Origin: Christensenella sp. UBA3944
GTDB lineage: Bacteria > Bacillota > Clostridia > Christensenellales > DTU072
Assembly (NCBI GenBank): GCA_002385605.1
Contig: DGDU01000048.1
Location: 1,360-16,402 of the forward strand
Length of the DNA stretch: 15,043 nucleotides
Reading direction: 5' to 3'
Shown: positions 8,323 to 14,404 of the stretch, piece by piece
How positions within the stretch are numbered: the first letter of the stretch is position 1
How the letters are laid out: each line of letters begins with the position of its first letter
Position numbers and translations under genes: made by a program
The notes under the pieces: model-generated
Databases searched by the model: none
What the model was told of the DNA's origin: nothing
Seen by the model: only the letters and a program-made list of their open reading frames with translations

Positions 8323-8328
8323 ATTATA
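8323..8328 (-). promoter_or_regulatory. Candidate -10 element for the RlmI-like gene
   Basis: A consensus TATAAT is present on the minus strand 38 nt before the ATG at 8285. No good -35 hexamer sits 16-18 bp upstream, so the promoter may be weak or activator-dependent. Confidence 0.4.
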
Positions 8329-8372
8329 TCCTAAATTCGGCAAGAATGAAAGCATATATGTGAGGCGTATCA

Positions 8373-8402
8373 TAAAGAAAAACAGGCACCTGAGAGTGCC
8401 TG
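8373..8402 (-). terminator. Rho-independent terminator of the tRNA-Gly gene
   Basis: On the minus strand a 7-bp stem, CAGGCAC (8396-8402) and GTGCCTG (8383-8389), encloses a 6-nt loop and is followed by TTTTTCTTTA. It lies 11 nt beyond the CCA end of the tRNA. Confidence 0.85.
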
Positions 8403-8413
8403 CCTTGTGATAT

Positions 8414-8488
8414 TGGAGCGGAAAACGGGATTCGAACCCGCAACACCCGGCTTGGGAAGCCGGTGCTCTACCGTTGAACTACTTCCGC
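8414..8488 (-). tRNA. tRNA-Gly, anticodon CCC
   Basis: The minus strand folds as a complete cloverleaf: acceptor 5' strand GCGGAAG (8482-8488) pairs with TTTCCGC, the D-arm includes AGTTCAACGGTAGAGC, and the anticodon stem CCGGC/GCCGG encloses loop TTCCCAA with anticodon CCC (8454-8456). The T-arm carries GGGTTCGAATCCC. Discriminator base T is followed by an encoded CCA (8414-8416). It reads GGG glycine codons. It has its own promoter and terminator. Confidence 0.97.
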
Positions 8489-8504
8489 GTCTTTTCGCTA
8501 ATAA

Positions 8505-8533
8505 ATTATACAATAACGGCCTTTGAGAATCAA
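8505..8533 (-). promoter_or_regulatory. Promoter of the tRNA-Gly gene
   Basis: On the minus strand, TTGATT (8528-8533) and consensus TATAAT (8505-8510) are separated by 17 bp, giving a start a few nucleotides upstream of the mature tRNA 5' end. A 12-bp perfect palindrome, TCAAGCGCTTGA (8530-8541), overlaps the -35 hexamer. Confidence 0.85.
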
Positions 8534-8589
8534 GCGCTTGAATATTATTTTTGCGCCCTTATTGTTTTTTATTAGCGGTTTTTGATAAC

Positions 8590-9246
8590 TTAATAATTTA
8601 TGTCCGAAATCTGCATGGCGTCGAGGTCTATAAGGTACAGCTTGTTCTTTTTGTGCTTTTTGTGCAGATACTGGACAAAGAGGTTTAGCTGCAGGCCCGA
8701 GGTAACCTGCGGGAGAATTACGGCGTTGCGGTTTTTGGCTTCCCTTCTATACAGCGAGGGGAGGATTTTTTTGTTTTCTATTATGGCAAGCTGCCCGTAA
8801 TTGGCGTTAACGCCGGCATGGATAAGGGGTATGCCAAGCTTTATGCAGAAATCCTCAAGGAGAAGCTTTAGCTTAATGTTGTCGCCGCAATCGAATACGA
8901 TGTCGTAATCCTTCATTATAAGGGCGGCGTTTTTATCGGTAATAAATTCGGTTATGGCTTTATAATTGCCCTGCGGGTAAACCTTTAACATTTCCTCTAC
9001 GGCGACGACGGCCTTTTGCCTGCCCATCGTTTCGCTGTTGCAGAAAAACTGCCTATTAAGGTTGGTATCGCTGAACACATCGCCGTCTATAACCGTAATG
9101 TTCTGCGCGCCCAGCCGTACAAGCCCCTGCGCCACAAAGCCGCCGAGGCCCCCAACTCCCACGACCAGGATTCTTATTTTATTAAGTTCCTCTATCGCTT
9201 CGGGGCTTAAAATACAGGTGTTTATCGATAAGGCATCTATTAACAT
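8590..9246 (-). CDS. ThiF/MoeB/HesA-family E1-like adenylyltransferase, short form
   Basis: This 218-residue protein should adenylate the C-terminal glycine of the sulfur carrier encoded immediately before it. It has the nucleotide loop GVGGLG (30-35), Asp54/Asp56 in IDGD, NLNRQ with the arginine finger Arg65, GRQKA with Lys78, and DCGDN with Asp122, the expected metal-binding residue. Unlike typical MoeB and ThiF proteins it lacks the paired zinc-binding cysteines: the usual CYxC position reads SLYR (164-167) and the later cysteine pair is absent. There is no rhodanese domain. The ATG at 9246 is preferred over upstream in-frame codons because GGAGG stands 5 nt before it. The gene starts 1 nt after the carrier stop and is third in the operon. 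The dedicated partnership is inferred from gene order. Confidence 0.85.
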   Translation of the reverse strand: MLIDALSINTCILSPEAIEELNKIRILVVGVGGLGGFVAQGLVRLGAQNITVIDGDVFSDTNLNRQFFCNSETMGRQKAVVAVEEMLKVYPQGNYKAITEFITDKNAALIMKDYDIVFDCGDNIKLKLLLEDFCIKLGIPLIHAGVNANYGQLAIIENKKILPSLYRREAKNRNAVILPQVTSGLQLNLFVQYLHKKHKKNKLYLIDLDAMQISDINY

Positions 9247-9256
9247 ATTAACCTCC
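9247..9256 (-). promoter_or_regulatory. Ribosome site of the E1 gene encoded by the carrier's diglycine codons
   Basis: The last sense codons of the carrier gene are GGA GGT, encoding the C-terminal Gly-Gly. The same bases form GGAGG (9252-9256), 5 nt upstream of the E1 ATG at 9246. The junction reads GGAGGTTAATATG, with stop and start separated by one base. Confidence 0.8.
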
Positions 9257-9496
9257 GCTTGCGGGAGAAACAATCGAAATGACCTCGCCGCCGTGCAGCT
9301 TGGTGGAGAACATATCAAGCTGGTCTATGGGGCTGCCGTTTACGAATATGACTGCCTGTTTGAGCTCTTTATAAGGTATGCCCGAAGCCTGTTCTACCAT
9401 TGTCAGCAAGTGTTTAACATCTTTGGCGCCCTCGAACTCGTATTTGGCGTCCGTAGCCTTCAATCTGTATAAACCGTACAAGCTAACCGTAATCAT
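9248..9496 (-). CDS. MoaD/ThiS-family ubiquitin-like sulfur carrier
   Basis: This 82-residue protein has the beta-grasp pattern of MoaD: it starts MITVSLYG, has a VIFVNGSPI strand-turn, then LHGGEVISIV, and ends SPASGG. The terminal Gly-Gly is the site where an E1 adenylates and a sulfur donor makes a thiocarboxylate. In molybdenum and tungsten enzymes such carriers supply the dithiolene sulfurs of the pterin cofactor. The ATG overlaps the stop of the preceding oxidoreductase gene in an ATGA junction (9493-9496), so translation is probably coupled; AAGGAG lies about 12 nt upstream, rather far for independent initiation. Position between oxidoreductase and E1 suggests a carrier for the tungstopterin, but thiazole or tRNA thiolation cannot be excluded from sequence alone. 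Confidence 0.88.
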   Translation of the reverse strand: MITVSLYGLYRLKATDAKYEFEGAKDVKHLLTMVEQASGIPYKELKQAVIFVNGSPIDQLDMFSTKLHGGEVISIVSPASGG

Positions 9497-11370
9497 ATCT
9501 TTAGTTTTCTCCTTACTCTCTCTGTGGGCACGCCGTCCTTCCAGCCCCTGATTTTGTAATAGCTATTTTTCATTTTGTCTAGGCGCACGACCGATTTGTT
9601 GCTTATCTGAGGCTCTTCGAGGAGGCGCTTGGGCAGAGTGTCGTCGTCGGATGTAAGGCCCTGCCTGATGTTCACAAGCCTCTCGAGATTGTAGCCCCTC
9701 TCGCCTATCCTCAGGTATTCGCCAAGAGTGAGCTTCATGCCCGTTACATAATTGATGGCGACGGGATAAGGAACCATCGACGGTAGATTGAATGCAAGTA
9801 TACCCAGGAATTTATGGGCAAGCCCCACAGCCCCGCCGAAGTACGGTATTAGCTTGAATATCGCCCTTAGGAGTTTGCTGTTTTGGTGCGAAATGGCGTA
9901 GCCCGGCAATACGGCATAGCTTGTAAACAGGCAGGAACCGCCCGCGGAGATGGCTTCCATAAGGTCCTGGAAGAAAATGCCGAAGGCAGCCTTGCCTTTG
10001 GTCGTCATACCGCTTACATTAAGCCCCAAGCCCTCCATAACCACAAGGTAGCCGCCATTAAGGTGGCAGCCGCCGCGGTTTGCCGTGGCGTACCCTAAGC
10101 CCATGCCTTGCGCCGCTCTCGGCTCGTAGGCCGCGAGTTCAAGACCTTTTACATTTATGGCGAACTCTTTGCCGCCGAACTTCTCGCTCATCTTGCGGGT
10201 GCCGTCGGCAAGCTCGTTGCCTATGCCCTCACGGTAGGCGACGGCTTTAGCAATACCTACAAGGTCCATGTCGGGATCGCCGAAGTTAAGCCCGCAATCC
10301 CACATTCCTTTTTCGTTAAGCTCCATGGCAAAGCCTATGGCGCTGCCGAAAGATATCGTGTCCATACCGTACTCGTCGCAGTAGTAGTTGGCGTCGAGTA
10401 TCTTTTGCATATCGCTGTTCAAAAGGTTGCTTCCGAGAAGGGTTACAGTTTCGACCTCGGGGCCTTTAACCTCTTTGCCTTCGACTTTAACAACCCTTCC
10501 GCATTGGATGGGGCAGGTAATACAGCCTTTATTTTTTACAAGGTACTTTTCCCTTAATGTTTCGCCGCTGATTTTCTCGAAATCCTCGTATCTGCCGTCC
10601 TTATAGTTGCGGGTGGCGAGAAGGTTTTTGAAATTCATGGGGGTAATAAGCCCCGCCGTGCCGTAGTTAGGCAGCTGTTTGCCCGTGAGCGGGTGCTCGG
10701 TAAGGTGTTTTGCCCATTTTTTTATTAATTCTTTAAGCTTTTCGGGCTCGGCAATTTCGGGCTTAAAAGATCCGCCGGCAACGATGCCCTTAAGGAGTTT
10801 GCTTCCGAATACGGCCCCCACGCCGTTTCTGCCCGCTATGCGCTCCTGGCTGACAACGCCTGCGTAGCGCACGAGGTTTTCGCCCGCTGGGCCGATAACA
10901 AATTTGCCTTCGGTCTTGGCGCCCATCTTTTCCTGCGCCTCTCCCGTGAGCATACCCCAGAACGGGGTGGCGTCCAGAAGCTCTATATTGCCATCCTTAA
11001 CCTTTATGTAGGTGGGTTTTTCGGCCTTACCCACTATGATTAGCCCGTCGAAGCCCGCCTGCTTGAGCTTAAGCCCGAAGTTGCCGCCACAGTTACTGGA
11101 GGTCAAAAGGTTGGTGAGCGGAGAGATTGTAGACACATTGAACCGCGAAGTGCTGGGGGCGTTGCTCATATTAAGCGGCGATGTTGTGATAACGATGGGG
11201 TTGTCGGGCGAATATGCGTCCGTCTTTTCCTTAAGGATGTCGTACACAATACGGGCCGCTAGTATCTTACCGCCCAAATATAGTTTCCTGTATTCGTCGC
11301 TTACGGGGTAGTCTTCTATAGTTTGGGTGGTGAGATCGATTTTTGCGAATCTGTTGGCGTATCCTTTCAT
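9493..11370 (-). CDS. Tungsten-type aldehyde:ferredoxin oxidoreductase family protein
   Basis: This 625-residue protein matches the family length. AOR enzymes oxidise aldehydes to acids with ferredoxin as acceptor, using a bis-pterin tungsten site and a 4Fe-4S cluster in the cytoplasm. The N-terminal domain has YLGGKILAARIVYD (31-44). The cluster cysteines are visible as CxxCxxxC, Cys283, Cys286 and Cys290, with Cys480 as the likely fourth ligand. The first pterin motif DxxGxD is present at Asp332-Asp337. The second, normally DxxGLC, reads SAGGSC (475-480), so its aspartate is replaced by serine. ATG 11370 is chosen for its GGAGA site; upstream codons in the same frame lack one. It is first in a three-gene operon with a sulfur carrier and an E1. 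The aldehyde substrate is not predictable; some relatives have other activities. Confidence 0.92.
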   Translation of the reverse strand: MKGYANRFAKIDLTTQTIEDYPVSDEYRKLYLGGKILAARIVYDILKEKTDAYSPDNPIVITTSPLNMSNAPSTSRFNVSTISPLTNLLTSSNCGGNFGLKLKQAGFDGLIIVGKAEKPTYIKVKDGNIELLDATPFWGMLTGEAQEKMGAKTEGKFVIGPAGENLVRYAGVVSQERIAGRNGVGAVFGSKLLKGIVAGGSFKPEIAEPEKLKELIKKWAKHLTEHPLTGKQLPNYGTAGLITPMNFKNLLATRNYKDGRYEDFEKISGETLREKYLVKNKGCITCPIQCGRVVKVEGKEVKGPEVETVTLLGSNLLNSDMQKILDANYYCDEYGMDTISFGSAIGFAMELNEKGMWDCGLNFGDPDMDLVGIAKAVAYREGIGNELADGTRKMSEKFGGKEFAINVKGLELAAYEPRAAQGMGLGYATANRGGCHLNGGYLVVMEGLGLNVSGMTTKGKAAFGIFFQDLMEAISAGGSCLFTSYAVLPGYAISHQNSKLLRAIFKLIPYFGGAVGLAHKFLGILAFNLPSMVPYPVAINYVTGMKLTLGEYLRIGERGYNLERLVNIRQGLTSDDDTLPKRLLEEPQISNKSVVRLDKMKNSYYKIRGWKDGVPTERVRRKLKI

Positions 11371-11409
11371 ATAAATCTCCGCTAATATTAAATAATTATT
11401 TATGCATTT

Positions 11410-11438
11410 AATATATAACAAAAAAGGTTAATTGTCAA
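11410..11438 (-). promoter_or_regulatory. Promoter of the AOR-carrier-E1 operon
   Basis: On the minus strand, consensus TTGACA (11433-11438) and TATATT (11410-11415) are separated by 17 bp, with transcription starting about 33 nt before the ATG. The leader is too short for a molybdenum or tungsten cofactor riboswitch. A loose inverted repeat, AATTG and CAATT with an 11-nt gap, overlaps the -35 region. Confidence 0.8.
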
Positions 11439-11477
11439 TATTAGGCAATTTCGTAAAAACCCGAAATTTATTATATG

Positions 11478-11507
11478 AAAAAGCCGCGCCTGTTTTGGCA
11501 CGGCCTT
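11478..11507 (-). terminator. Rho-independent terminator of pyrR-uraA
   Basis: The minus strand forms an 11-bp stem, AAGGCCGTGCC (11497-11507) with GGCGCGGCTTT (11480-11490, two wobble pairs), loop AAAACA, and T residues after. It lies 34 nt past the uraA stop and shields the AOR promoter from read-through. Confidence 0.88.
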
Positions 11508-11540
11508 ATCATACTTATTAATTAAGTTATTAATTAAGGC

Positions 11541-13085
11541 TTATTCTTTGGCTTCGGCCGCGGCTTCTTGCGCAACCTCTTTCTTTTCCTTTTTCTTGCC
11601 CTTGTCGCCAATCGAAAGCACGAAATTCAGAAGGATTCCGAACACCGCTGCGCCGGCTATGCAGGGGATGTCTATACCAAAGAAAGGTATGTTTCCATCG
11701 AAGGCATACTGTCCGCCTATGCCTATAACCATTATGGAAGCGATAACGGCTATATTCTTTGCGCTGAACATATCGACTTGCTTGTCTATCATTATAGCGA
11801 TACCTTGAGCGGCGATCGCGCCGAACAGATAGACCTCAAGACCCCCTATTACCGCCAGAGGAATGCCGTATATGGCCTGGATGAGAGGCGTGAAGAAGGA
11901 TATCACCATCGCAATGATACCGGCCGCGAGAAGAACCGCGCTGGAGAACACCTTGGTGATAGCCATTGTGCTGATGTTTTCGCCGTAGTTGGTGCCGGCG
12001 GGGCCGCCTATAACGCCCGAAATCATGTCGCCGATACCGTCGCCTACGAGGTTGAGCCAGAGCTTATCTATAAGCTTGTAGCCCATCTTCTTGCCCTTGT
12101 AGTTGGCAACATCGTTTACATAGATGTCAAGCTGGTACATGTGAGCGGTAGACTCGGGTATGGTGGCAATCGCTATGGGCATGATGGCGGTAACCGCGGC
12201 AACCGAGGCTTTGGGGAAGGTGAAGGCAGGTACGGCAAGTATGCCGTTTGCAGTGTGAGCGGGAGAAGCGGAGAGTATAAGTTCCTTGGGGATGCTGCGG
12301 AAGAGATTGTAGGCTTCGCCACCCGCGCCGTAGATTATACCGGCGACAACGCAGCCGAGAGCGGCGCCCAGCAGAAGGGGCAACTGTTTCCATATACCCT
12401 TGAGGTAGCGGGAGAACAGAACTGTCGAAAGAAGGGTGACGAGAGATACAACCCAGATTGCCCAGTCGGTGCCGGCAGCGATAGCGTTGTCCGAGGGAGC
12501 GGCGTCCGAAAGAGCGGTGCCCGCGAGCGTAAGGCCGATAACCATTGCAATGGAGCCGGTTATTGTGGGGGGCAGTATCTTTTCGATTACTTTCATACCG
12601 CTGAACTTAACGATAAGGCCTGCGGCGATCGAGACAAGGCCCGACATTACGATACCGAACTGGGCGTAAGAAATCGCTTCGCCGGGTAGCACGGGGGATT
12701 GTTTGGCAAGCCACAGGTCAAGCTGCGCGAGCGCGGCGGGGCTTAGCTGATCCCTTATGGCGTCAACCGTCATAAGGCTGGCGACAGCGGTAAGATAAGC
12801 AAAGCTGGAGCCATAGTACATGGGTATCTTTTTGCCCGTGATAAGCGTAAAGCACACGGTTGCAAGGCCGCTGGCGAATATCGTGGTCGATACCTGGAAG
12901 CCGGTAATAAGAGCCACGAGCACGGTCGCCGGGAACATAACGATTATCTGCTGGATCGCGTAGAGGAATAACTTCCACAGCGGGGGCCTTTCGTCGGGCA
13001 GATAAGCGGTCTGGCGGTCGTTGCTGAATTCTTTTTTGAACCAAGCGGCTACATTTTCTTTAGTGAACACATTTTGTTTTGCCAT
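11541..13085 (-). CDS. uraA: Uracil permease-like NCS2 transporter
   Basis: This 514-residue polytopic membrane protein resembles the nucleobase:cation symporter-2 family, which imports uracil (or a related base) with protons. The hydrophobic segments fit the 14-helix UraA fold. Key NCS2 positions are visible: ATIPESTAHM with Glu311, the equivalent of the helix 8 substrate-binding Glu, and GGPAGTNYGEN with Glu369, the helix 10 Glu. The N-terminus (about 40 residues) is soluble, and the C-terminal tail is rich in Lys, Glu and Ala. The ATG at 13085 has AAGGAG about 6 nt upstream. It lies 20 nt after pyrR in the same operon and so is governed by the pyrR leader, which strongly favours uracil over xanthine as substrate. 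Confidence 0.92.
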   Translation of the reverse strand: MAKQNVFTKENVAAWFKKEFSNDRQTAYLPDERPPLWKLFLYAIQQIIVMFPATVLVALITGFQVSTTIFASGLATVCFTLITGKKIPMYYGSSFAYLTAVASLMTVDAIRDQLSPAALAQLDLWLAKQSPVLPGEAISYAQFGIVMSGLVSIAAGLIVKFSGMKVIEKILPPTITGSIAMVIGLTLAGTALSDAAPSDNAIAAGTDWAIWVVSLVTLLSTVLFSRYLKGIWKQLPLLLGAALGCVVAGIIYGAGGEAYNLFRSIPKELILSASPAHTANGILAVPAFTFPKASVAAVTAIMPIAIATIPESTAHMYQLDIYVNDVANYKGKKMGYKLIDKLWLNLVGDGIGDMISGVIGGPAGTNYGENISTMAITKVFSSAVLLAAGIIAMVISFFTPLIQAIYGIPLAVIGGLEVYLFGAIAAQGIAIMIDKQVDMFSAKNIAVIASIMVIGIGGQYAFDGNIPFFGIDIPCIAGAAVFGILLNFVLSIGDKGKKKEKKEVAQEAAAEAKE

Positions 13086-13105
13086 ACCTTTCTCCTTAAA
13101 TTAGT

Positions 13106-13654
13106 TTAGAGTTTAGACAACAGGGCAACAAAGTTGTCCCCGTCGGTTTCGGAAAGTCGCACCGACACTATTTCGTTATAGGAGGTCGGAATGTTTTTGC
13201 CCACGAAATTGGGCTTTATTGGAAATTCGGCGTGCCCTCTGTCTATAAGGACGGCAAGATAAATTCTTGCGGGGCGCCCGAGGCTTATCAGGGCGTCTAT
13301 TGCCGCGCGCGCCGTACGCGCGGTAAAAATAACATCGTCCACAAGGACGACATTCTTGTCGTTCACCGAAAAAGGAACATTTGAAGAGTTTACCACGGGG
13401 TCGTAGCTGATGCGCGAAAGGTCGTCCCGATACAGGGTAATATCAAGGGCCCCTACCGGTACTTCGACATTTTCAATAAACTTGATATGTTTGGCTATTC
13501 TTTTGGCGAGAGGCACACCGCGGGTCTTAATGCCGACGAGGCAAAGGTTGTCGGTGCCGCGATTCTTTTCTATAATCTGATGGGAAATCCTAATAAGGGC
13601 GCGATTTATATCGTCCTCGGTCATCAGGATGGTCTTAAGATTACCGTTCACCAT
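13106..13654 (-). CDS. pyrR: PyrR, pyrimidine operon attenuator / uracil phosphoribosyltransferase
   Basis: This 182-residue protein aligns over its whole length with Bacillus PyrR: MTEDDINRALIRISHQIIEK, GIKTRGVPLAKR, DITLYRDDLS, the PRPP-binding VVLVDDVIFTART (102-114), and DRGHAEFPI. In Firmicutes PyrR binds a hairpin in pyr leader RNAs when UMP is abundant and promotes termination; it also has weak uracil phosphoribosyltransferase activity. The PRPP loop reads FTART where relatives commonly have YTGRT. The ATG at 13654 directly follows the U-tract of the attenuator, and the only nearby purine-rich site is the GGGG inside the terminator stem. An ATG at 13624 has no ribosome site and would cut conserved residues. 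uraA follows after 20 nt. Confidence 0.95.
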   Translation of the reverse strand: MVNGNLKTILMTEDDINRALIRISHQIIEKNRGTDNLCLVGIKTRGVPLAKRIAKHIKFIENVEVPVGALDITLYRDDLSRISYDPVVNSSNVPFSVNDKNVVLVDDVIFTARTARAAIDALISLGRPARIYLAVLIDRGHAEFPIKPNFVGKNIPTSYNEIVSVRLSETDGDNFVALLSKL

Positions 13655-13687
13655 AAAAAAACCCCGTACTTAGACAGCAACAGGGTT
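13655..13687 (-). terminator. Attenuator terminator in the pyrR leader
   Basis: On the minus strand AACCCTG (13681-13687) pairs with CGGGGTT (13660-13666) around a 14-nt loop and is followed by a continuous T run that ends at 13655, immediately before the pyrR ATG. The 5' strand is also part of the predicted antiterminator. Confidence 0.8.
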
Positions 13688-13752
13688 ATAATAACAGTAC
13701 TCATAGTTATTCAGTAAACCTTGTTGGCATCTCTGTACCAAATTAAAGATTT
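13683..13752 (-). promoter_or_regulatory. PyrR-binding anti-antiterminator and overlapping antiterminator RNA
   Basis: The leader RNA can form AAATCTT (13746-13752) with AAGGTTT (13716-13722), an internal bulge, then TTGGTA (13736-13741) with TGCCAA (13724-13729) closing hexaloop CAGAGA (13730-13735). This loop fits the CNGNGA loop known for PyrR-binding hairpins. Alternatively GGTT (13717-13720) pairs with AACC (13684-13687) above which ATAAC (13706-13710) pairs with GTTAT (13691-13695), forming an antiterminator. The segments are shared, so PyrR binding would free AACCCTG for the terminator. Confidence 0.85.
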
Positions 13753-13761
13753 CTGTCTAGA

Positions 13762-13790
13762 AGTATAACATCGGAAAAGAGTTTTGTAAA
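13762..13790 (-). promoter_or_regulatory. Promoter of pyrR-uraA
   Basis: On the minus strand, TTTACA (13785-13790) and TATACT (13762-13767) are separated by 17 bp. The transcript should start near 13755, so the PyrR hairpin is right at its 5' end and the leader is about 100 nt. Confidence 0.75.
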
Positions 13791-13843
13791 CCGTTTTTTG
13801 ACAATTTACGACAAAATATTGGTAAATAATCCCCCGCTAAAAA

Positions 13844-14380
13844 TTATCGCTTTACTTTCTTTCTAGTGGTAACCTTATTAATCAATAATGGAAGATAAAA
13901 CAATATTACACCTATCGCTATTAAAGTGACAATCCCTATCGGGGTGCGGAAAAACTCTATCGCCTTGCCTATTTTGGGGATAACAAATACCACTTTGCCC
14001 ACAATCTGCGACTTGTCGACAGCAGGCCTGTCGGGAGAGTCATTGTTGTCGCCCTTTGTGACAAACAAATCGCCTTCGGCCCCCACTATCCTGTGGGTTA
14101 TGTATTTGCCGCCCTTCTCGTAAGTTATGATATCGCCTTCGGAGTAGGCGTCTTTTTCTTGTATTATCACCATATCGTTAACTTCTATGGTGCCGCTCAT
14201 GCTGGGGGTAACGACTATCGCCGCCGAAAAACCCAAAACCTTAGGCATATCCTTCTTGAAAGCCAACCTTGCGATAGCTGTATATAAGCTGAAAAACAAA
14301 ATTACGCATAAAAAAACAACCAAAACGATATTGGCTGCTTTAAGGATAATTCTTATTGCTTTTTTAGGGGAACGCGTCAT
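13844..14380 (-). CDS. Signal peptidase I, SipW (ER-like) type
   Basis: This 178-residue membrane protease has an N-terminal membrane segment (about 15-38), catalytic Ser60 in VVTPSMSGTI, and a C-terminal membrane segment (about 146-168). The general base position is His96 in YITHRIVG rather than the lysine of ordinary bacterial signal peptidases, which marks the SipW/archaeal/ER type; GDNNDSPD (110-117) supplies the conserved acidic residues. SipW in Bacillus processes TasA and related matrix proteins. It lies 24 nt downstream of the TasA-like gene on the same strand, so the neighbour is the probable substrate. The ATG at 14380 has AAGG about 8 nt upstream. No terminator is clear between its stop and the pyrR promoter. 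Confidence 0.92.
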   Translation of the reverse strand: MTRSPKKAIRIILKAANIVLVVFLCVILFFSLYTAIARLAFKKDMPKVLGFSAAIVVTPSMSGTIEVNDMVIIQEKDAYSEGDIITYEKGGKYITHRIVGAEGDLFVTKGDNNDSPDRPAVDKSQIVGKVVFVIPKIGKAIEFFRTPIGIVTLIAIGVILFYLPLLINKVTTRKKVKR

Positions 14381-14404
14381 TTTTGCGGCCTTATAGCCTT
14401 ATGC

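Noticed and set aside
11568..12689. 373-codon open frame antisense to uraA
   Set aside because: It lies wholly inside a transporter gene with clear NCS2 motifs; the antisense product is charged, repetitive in composition and has no domain.
13104..13117. Tandem 7-bp repeat TCTAAAC (minus strand) at the pyrR stop codon
   Set aside because: Two copies only, easily chance, with no structural or regulatory sign; kept as a note.
13787..13843. Terminator after the signal peptidase gene
   Set aside because: Only a weak, interrupted stem without a proper U-tract is seen; read-through into the pyrR leader remains possible.
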